In this document: in pieces, positions 6,551 to 9,667 of the stretch
How the letters are laid out: each line of letters opens with the position of its first letter
Position numbering within the stretch: position 1 is the first letter of the stretch
From: Gammaproteobacteria bacterium RIFCSPLOWO2_02_FULL_56_15
GTDB taxonomy: Bacteria; Pseudomonadota; Gammaproteobacteria; Eutrophobiales; Eutrophobiaceae
Assembly: GCA_001801825.1 (NCBI GenBank)
Contig: MGYR01000189.1
Location: forward strand, 3,675-13,341
DNA: 9,667 nt
Direction: 5' to 3'
Notes under the pieces: generated by a model
Told to the model about the DNA's origin: nothing
Databases searched by the model: none
Seen by the model: the letters and a program-made list of their open reading frames with translations, nothing else
Program-made: the position numbers and the translations under genes

Positions 6551-6572
6551 TTATTGGATATATATTATCCAG
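6550..6572. promoter_or_regulatory. Dyad operator candidate, copy 2 (upstream of mazG)
   Basis: GGATA-TATAT-TATCC (6556-6570) is an inverted repeat preceded by CTTATT and followed by AG. It lies 40 to 54 nt before the mazG start and about 87 nt before the divergent HNH start. It shares the dyad bases and much of the flank with copy 1. Just downstream, CATAAT (6575-6580) is a possible mazG -10 box. TTATTG 18 bp before it is a poor -35, so the dyad would sit in the promoter core. Confidence 0.4.
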
Positions 6573-6609
6573 AGCATAATTCTACAGTAAATAAATTACA
6601 GGAACAAAC

Positions 6610-7425
6610 ATGAAGGAAATCGATAATCTGGTTGAAATCATGAAAACTTTGCGCGATCCCGAAACGGGGTGTGCATGGGATCGGGTGCAGACGATCAAGT
6701 CCATCTTGCCCTACAGCATTGAAGAGATCCATGAATTGGCGGAGGCCATTGATTCAGGCGAGTGGGGTGCTGTGCGCGACGAACTGGGTGATTTGCTGTT
6801 CCATATCGTCTTTTATGCGCGCATGTCGGAAGAGGCGGGTCATTTTGATCTTGCGGATGTTGTCCGCGGGATCTGTGAGAAACTGCTGAGAAGGCATCCG
6901 CATGTGTTTGGTCCGATCGAAGACCAGGGAGCCCCGATGTTCGAATCCTGGGAGCAGATAAAACAGGCCGAACGCGAAGAGCGTTGGGCGTCCGGCGATC
7001 CGCAACCGGGGGTCCTCGCCGGGATCGGGAAATCCATGCCGGCCATGATCCGTGCGGTAAAACTTCAGAAACGTGCCGCCTGTGTGGGTTTTGATTGGCC
7101 GGATCGCCTGCCGGTCCTGGATAAGCTGGAGGAGGAAATCGCTGAACTGAGACATGAAATACTACACACCCGGGATGATGAAAGGATTGGGTCGGAGCTC
7201 GGTGATGTCTTGTTCAGTTGCATCAACCTGGCGCGTCATTGTGGTATCGATCCGGAAAATGCCTTGCGATTATGCAACCGCAAATTTGAACGGCGTTTCG
7301 GTTATATCGAAGCCAGGCTGGCAGGACAGGGCAGGAGTCTTGGGGATACCGGGTTGGAGGAACTGGAAGCCTTATGGCAGGAATCGAAGAATTCAGTGTC
7401 TACCAATCACGATCCTCAGCTCTAA
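6610..7425 (+). CDS. mazG: MazG nucleoside triphosphate pyrophosphohydrolase
   Basis: A 271-residue protein of the tandem-domain MazG type, slightly longer than E. coli MazG (263). It hydrolyses NTPs and dNTPs to monophosphate and pyrophosphate, which removes aberrant nucleotides and, in E. coli, also lowers (p)ppGpp. The N-terminal domain opens with LRDPETGCAWDRVQT (14-28). It carries metal-binding acids in SIEEIHELAEAI (E38, E39, E42) and DELGDLL (E58, D61), then RRHPHVF (94-100). The C-terminal domain repeats the pattern with KRAACVGFDW (154-163), LEEEIAEL (173-180) and SELGDVLF (195-202), and ends with NRKFERRF (223-230). The start is supported by AGGA at 6600-6603 with a 6-nt spacer. There is no mazEF pair here. 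It converges on folE2, with 43 bp between the stops and no clear terminator hairpin. Confidence 0.97.
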   Translation: MKEIDNLVEIMKTLRDPETGCAWDRVQTIKSILPYSIEEIHELAEAIDSGEWGAVRDELGDLLFHIVFYARMSEEAGHFDLADVVRGICEKLLRRHPHVFGPIEDQGAPMFESWEQIKQAEREERWASGDPQPGVLAGIGKSMPAMIRAVKLQKRAACVGFDWPDRLPVLDKLEEEIAELRHEILHTRDDERIGSELGDVLFSCINLARHCGIDPENALRLCNRKFERRFGYIEARLAGQGRSLGDTGLEELEALWQESKNSVSTNHDPQL

Positions 7426-7468
7426 TTGACGGGATGCTGGAGGGTGAGGATGAATCGGCCTGCCCGGC

Positions 7469-8275
7469 TTACGACTTGACCGTACTCAGCATGGCGTAGG
7501 CGGAATGGGTGTGGATGGATTCGAAGTTTTCCGATTCGACAGTATAGGCGCTGATCCGATCATCCTGATTGAATTTCACTGCAACATCCCGTACGAGATC
7601 CTCGACGAATTTCGGGTTGTCATAGGCATGTTCCGTAACATATTTCTCATCCGGCCGTTTCAGCAGGCCGTAAAGTTCGCAAGAGGCAACCTTCTCCACT
7701 GTCTCGATCAGTTCCTCAATCCAGATGAAATCCCTCATCCTGACCAGGATGGTTACATGCGATCGCTGGTTATGCGCACCCCGTTCTGAGATATCCTTGG
7801 AACAGGGACACAGGCTGGTTACGGGTACGATGATCTTCACCGAGACCGTGGGTTTTCGGTCCTGGATCTCCCCGATGAATGAGACTTCGTAATCCATGAG
7901 GCTCCGTACCCCGGAGACCGGCGCTGATTTTTTCATGAAGTAGGGGAAAGTCATCTCGATATGGCCGGCTTCCGCATCCAGGATCTCCGTCATTTCTTTG
8001 ATGATGCGCTTGAAAGATTCTACCGTGATCTCATATTCATGGTTATTGAGGATCTCGACGAACCTCGACATATGGGTGCCCTTGAAATTATGGGGCAGAC
8101 TTACGTACATATTGAAACGGGCTACTGTGTGCTGTTCACCGCCCGAGCGGTCACTGACCACGATGGGATGCTTGATGTCCTTGATGCCTACCCTGTCGAT
8201 CGGAATATGGCGAGTATCCCGGCTGCTCTGGAGATCAGAGATAGGATCGCTTACTTCGTGCACTGCATGATTCAT
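7469..8275 (-). CDS. folE2: GTP cyclohydrolase FolE2 (type IB)
   Basis: A 268-residue enzyme of the COG1469 family. It converts GTP to 7,8-dihydroneopterin triphosphate, the first step of folate synthesis and of the queuosine precursor path. The nucleophile region [20 protein letters not shown] (154-173) contains the conserved CPC cysteines and the GAHNQRSH histidine. [17 protein letters not shown] (199-215) supplies acidic active-site residues, and HPIVV plus HMSRF (68-72) are family marks. FolE2 can use several divalent metals, and in many bacteria it stands in for FolE under zinc shortage. The start is firm, with GGAGGGG at 8283-8289 and a 7-nt spacer. It lies 148 bp downstream of ispA on the same strand, with its own candidate promoter and operator-like dyad. 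I saw no Zur-like GTTATA-type palindrome. Confidence 0.96.
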   Translation of the reverse strand: MNHAVHEVSDPISDLQSSRDTRHIPIDRVGIKDIKHPIVVSDRSGGEQHTVARFNMYVSLPHNFKGTHMSRFVEILNNHEYEITVESFKRIIKEMTEILDAEAGHIEMTFPYFMKKSAPVSGVRSLMDYEVSFIGEIQDRKPTVSVKIIVPVTSLCPCSKDISERGAHNQRSHVTILVRMRDFIWIEELIETVEKVASCELYGLLKRPDEKYVTEHAYDNPKFVEDLVRDVAVKFNQDDRISAYTVESENFESIHTHSAYAMLSTVKS

Positions 8276-8350
8276 GAAATAACCCCTCCAGTCGAAAGCT
8301 GGGTCTCTCCGTCAGGATCCGCTGCTCGGCCGCATGCGACCGGTTTCTTG

Positions 8351-8367
8351 ATACTTTAACCTAGTAT
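8351..8367. promoter_or_regulatory. Operator-like dyad at the folE2 promoter
   Basis: ATACT (8351-8355) and AGTAT (8363-8367) form a perfect inverted repeat around a 7-nt centre. It overlaps the edge of the candidate folE2 -10 box and the expected transcription start near 8359, a typical position for a repressor site. The regulator is unknown. Confidence 0.35.
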
Positions 8368-8394
8368 TTTACTCGGTAATTATTTATAGATCAC
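8366..8394 (-). promoter_or_regulatory. Candidate promoter for folE2
   Basis: On the minus strand GTGATC (8389-8394) and TAAAAT (8366-8371) are 17 bp apart and could be -35 (3/6) and -10 (5/6) boxes. A start near 8359 would give a leader of about 84 nt. This would separate folE2 expression from xseB-ispA. Confidence 0.35.
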
Positions 8395-8418
8395 CACCTG
8401 CAGTGTCAGCTTACCGAG
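8372..8418. repeat. 8-bp inverted repeat downstream of ispA
   Basis: CTCGGTAA (8372-8379) and TTACCGAG (8411-8418) are perfect inverted arms with a 31-nt spacer, starting just 5 nt after the ispA stop. In ispA mRNA they could close a long hairpin, but no U tract follows, so a standard terminator is not supported. The left arm lies within the spacer of the candidate folE2 promoter. Confidence 0.35.
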
Positions 8419-8423
8419 AAAGG

Positions 8424-9326
8424 CTATTTTTCTCTGTTTACAATGTAGTCTGCCAGCCAACGTAAAACATCGGCATTTTCATCGAAATCCGCGATACTGG
8501 CCAGGGCCCGTCCGTGTAATTCCAGCGCGGCCTGTCTTGCTCCTTCCAGACCGAGGAGCAGAGGGTAGGTAGGTTTGTTGCGGGCGATGTCTGAACCCTG
8601 GGGTTTTCCAATGACCTCGGTATTCCCTTCAATATCGAGGATATCATCCCGGATCTGGAAGGCGAGCCCGATACAGCGGGCATATTCCGATACCTGGACC
8701 AGCCGTTGCTGCTCCACGTCCTGCAGGGACAGTGCCCCCAGCTCCACGCAGGATCGGATCAGGGCCCCGGTTTTATGCAGGTGCATGTTTTCCAGTTGCT
8801 GCAGGTTTAACTGTCTGCCGACTGCTGCCAGATCGATAGCCTGACCGCCCGCCATCCCCTTGGAGCCACTGGCTACTGCAAGAATATCGATCATGCGGAT
8901 GCGTTGATCGGGTGCGACCCGGATCCCGGGATCATGAGAGAGGACGTGGAATGCAAGCGCCTGAAGTGCGTCACCAGCCAGGATGGCAGTGGCCTCGCCG
9001 AATACCTTGTGACAGGTGGGTTTGCCTCTCCGCAGGTCATCATCGTCCATGGCCGGAAGATCATCATGGATCAGGGAATAGGCGTGTATCATCTCGATGG
9101 CCACTGCCGGACCGTCCAGTTCCTCACAAGGTACGCCAAAGGCCTTGCCACTGGCGTAAACCAGAATCGGACGGATGCGCTTGCCATTACCCAGCACGGC
9201 ATAACGCATGGCTTCATGCAGATGCCCGGGTTCCATCTTTGGGCCCGGCAACCAGTGGTCAAGCGCCGTCTCCACTCGATCCTGGTAGGCCTTGATGTGA
9301 TTTCCGATGCTATCGGTTGACGACAT
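8424..9326 (-). CDS. ispA: Farnesyl diphosphate synthase (short-chain polyprenyl synthase)
   Basis: A 300-residue trans-prenyltransferase, the usual length for bacterial IspA. It condenses dimethylallyl and geranyl diphosphate with isopentenyl diphosphate to give farnesyl diphosphate, the precursor of undecaprenyl phosphate, quinones and haem o. The first Asp-rich motif is DDLPAMD (88-94), inside YSLIHDDLPAMDDDDLRRGK. The two-residue insertion between the aspartates is the bacterial FPP synthase type. The second motif is DDILD (227-231). GNGKRIRP (46-53), FQIRDD and NKPTYP (250-255) are also present. The start lies 5 nt after the xseB stop with a weak GAG upstream, so the two are co-transcribed. 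The dxs gene that often follows ispA is absent; folE2 follows instead. Confidence 0.96.
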   Translation of the reverse strand: MSSTDSIGNHIKAYQDRVETALDHWLPGPKMEPGHLHEAMRYAVLGNGKRIRPILVYASGKAFGVPCEELDGPAVAIEMIHAYSLIHDDLPAMDDDDLRRGKPTCHKVFGEATAILAGDALQALAFHVLSHDPGIRVAPDQRIRMIDILAVASGSKGMAGGQAIDLAAVGRQLNLQQLENMHLHKTGALIRSCVELGALSLQDVEQQRLVQVSEYARCIGLAFQIRDDILDIEGNTEVIGKPQGSDIARNKPTYPLLLGLEGARQAALELHGRALASIADFDENADVLRWLADYIVNREK

Positions 9327-9331
9327 GGTAA

Positions 9332-9577
9332 TTACTCTTTCTGGTCCGTTTCCTTGAAGTCGGTGAGGACCTCAGCGCCATTTTCCTGCAGCAGTATCTG
9401 CACTTTTTGTTCGGCCTCGGTCAGGGCTTTCTGGCAGGCCCGGGTCAAAGTTATCCCTCGTTCAAAATTGCGGATCGATTCTTCGAGTCCCAGATCGCCG
9501 CGCTCCATCTGCTCGACTATGGCCTCGAGTTCCGCCAGGGTTTGTTCAAAGTTAAATTCCAGTTTCTTTTTCACCAC
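9332..9577 (-). CDS. xseB: Exodeoxyribonuclease VII small subunit
   Basis: A small helical protein of 81 residues from the start chosen here (E. coli XseB has 80). It binds XseA to form exonuclease VII, which degrades single-stranded DNA into oligonucleotides. The family signature is plain: FEQTLAELEAIVEQMERGDL, then GLEESIRNFERGITL, then CQKALTEAEQKVQILL. I chose GTG at 9577 because GGGAG (9586-9590) lies 8 nt upstream and the product then begins with a KKK-containing N-terminus like E. coli MPKK. The frame stays open to a TTG at 9598 (88 residues), where AAGGAG (9600-9605) is only 1 nt away and therefore badly spaced; GTG at 9574 is also possible. First gene of the xseB-ispA pair. The xseA gene is not in the window. 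Confidence 0.93.
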   Translation of the reverse strand: MVKKKLEFNFEQTLAELEAIVEQMERGDLGLEESIRNFERGITLTRACQKALTEAEQKVQILLQENGAEVLTDFKETDQKE

Positions 9578-9645
9578 GCTTGCAACTCCCGTGTCCAAAC
9601 TCCTTGGAATGTTATCAAGAGAGCCGAGCTTAGGATAACTTTTTC

Positions 9646-9655
9646 TTACCGGTAA
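9646..9655. repeat. 10-bp palindrome TTACCGGTAA upstream of xseB
   Basis: A perfect 10-bp palindrome about 69 bp before the chosen xseB start. On the minus strand TTGAAT lies just upstream of it, but I found no convincing -10 box at the right distance. It may be an operator or chance. Confidence 0.25.
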
Positions 9656-9667
9656 TATTCAACACGA

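Noticed and set aside
5736..6572. The paired dyads as ends of a mobile element carrying the HNH gene
   Set aside because: The pair would enclose only the lipoprotein promoter region and one housekeeping-like gene; there are no target duplications, no transposase, and each site is itself palindromic as operators are.
7426..7468. Terminator between convergent mazG and folE2
   Set aside because: No stable hairpin followed by a T run on either strand is visible in the 43-bp gap.
8276..8423. Zur box or riboswitch controlling folE2
   Set aside because: No GTTATA-type palindrome or known aptamer pattern could be recognised by eye; only unassigned dyads are present.

Overview
The window looks like a vertically inherited chromosomal segment of a gammaproteobacterium of medium GC content. 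The evidence is an hslR/Hsp15 homologue, an Lpp/OprI-type alanine-zipper lipoprotein, an ErfK/YbiS-type L,D-transpeptidase, MazG of the two-domain enterobacterial type, and an adjacent xseB-ispA pair. I saw no transposase, phage gene, CRISPR array, tRNA or rRNA. Several neighbourhoods suggest a free-living or symbiotic lineage outside the Enterobacterales (Chromatiales-like), but that placement is only an impression.

Layout. Positions 1-3567 are all on the minus strand. Read in transcription order they are hslR (RNA-binding S4 protein), a MoxR AAA+ ATPase, a DUF58 membrane protein, and the membrane N-terminal part of a TgpA-type transglutaminase that runs off the left edge. The last three form the familiar MoxR-DUF58-transglutaminase set and are packed within a few bases of each other. 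From 3797 the plus strand carries moaB, overlapped by 4 nt by an exported LysM/YkuD L,D-transpeptidase. A bidirectional terminator at 5387-5420 separates it from a convergent small outer-membrane lipoprotein (5444-5713, minus). Upstream of the lipoprotein is an HNH endonuclease gene (5897-6469, minus), divergent from mazG (6610-7425, plus). mazG converges on a minus-strand group made of xseB, ispA and, after a 148-bp gap with promoter-like and dyad signals, folE2.

Functional links. The L,D-transpeptidase and the lipoprotein are probably enzyme and substrate: this class couples the C-terminal lysine of Braun-type lipoproteins to peptidoglycan, and the lipoprotein ends in Lys-Lys. MoxR, DUF58 and the transglutaminase protein probably work as one chaperone/membrane module. 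IspA makes farnesyl diphosphate, FolE2 opens folate/queuosine synthesis from GTP, MazG cleans the nucleotide pool, and MoaB belongs to molybdenum-cofactor synthesis.

No obviously new multi-gene system was found. The most unusual non-coding signal is a pair of look-alike 15-bp dyads (GGATA-N5-TATCC, with similar flanks), one just upstream of the lipoprotein gene and one just upstream of mazG. They are a candidate shared operator. There is no gene-free stretch longer than 300 bases.
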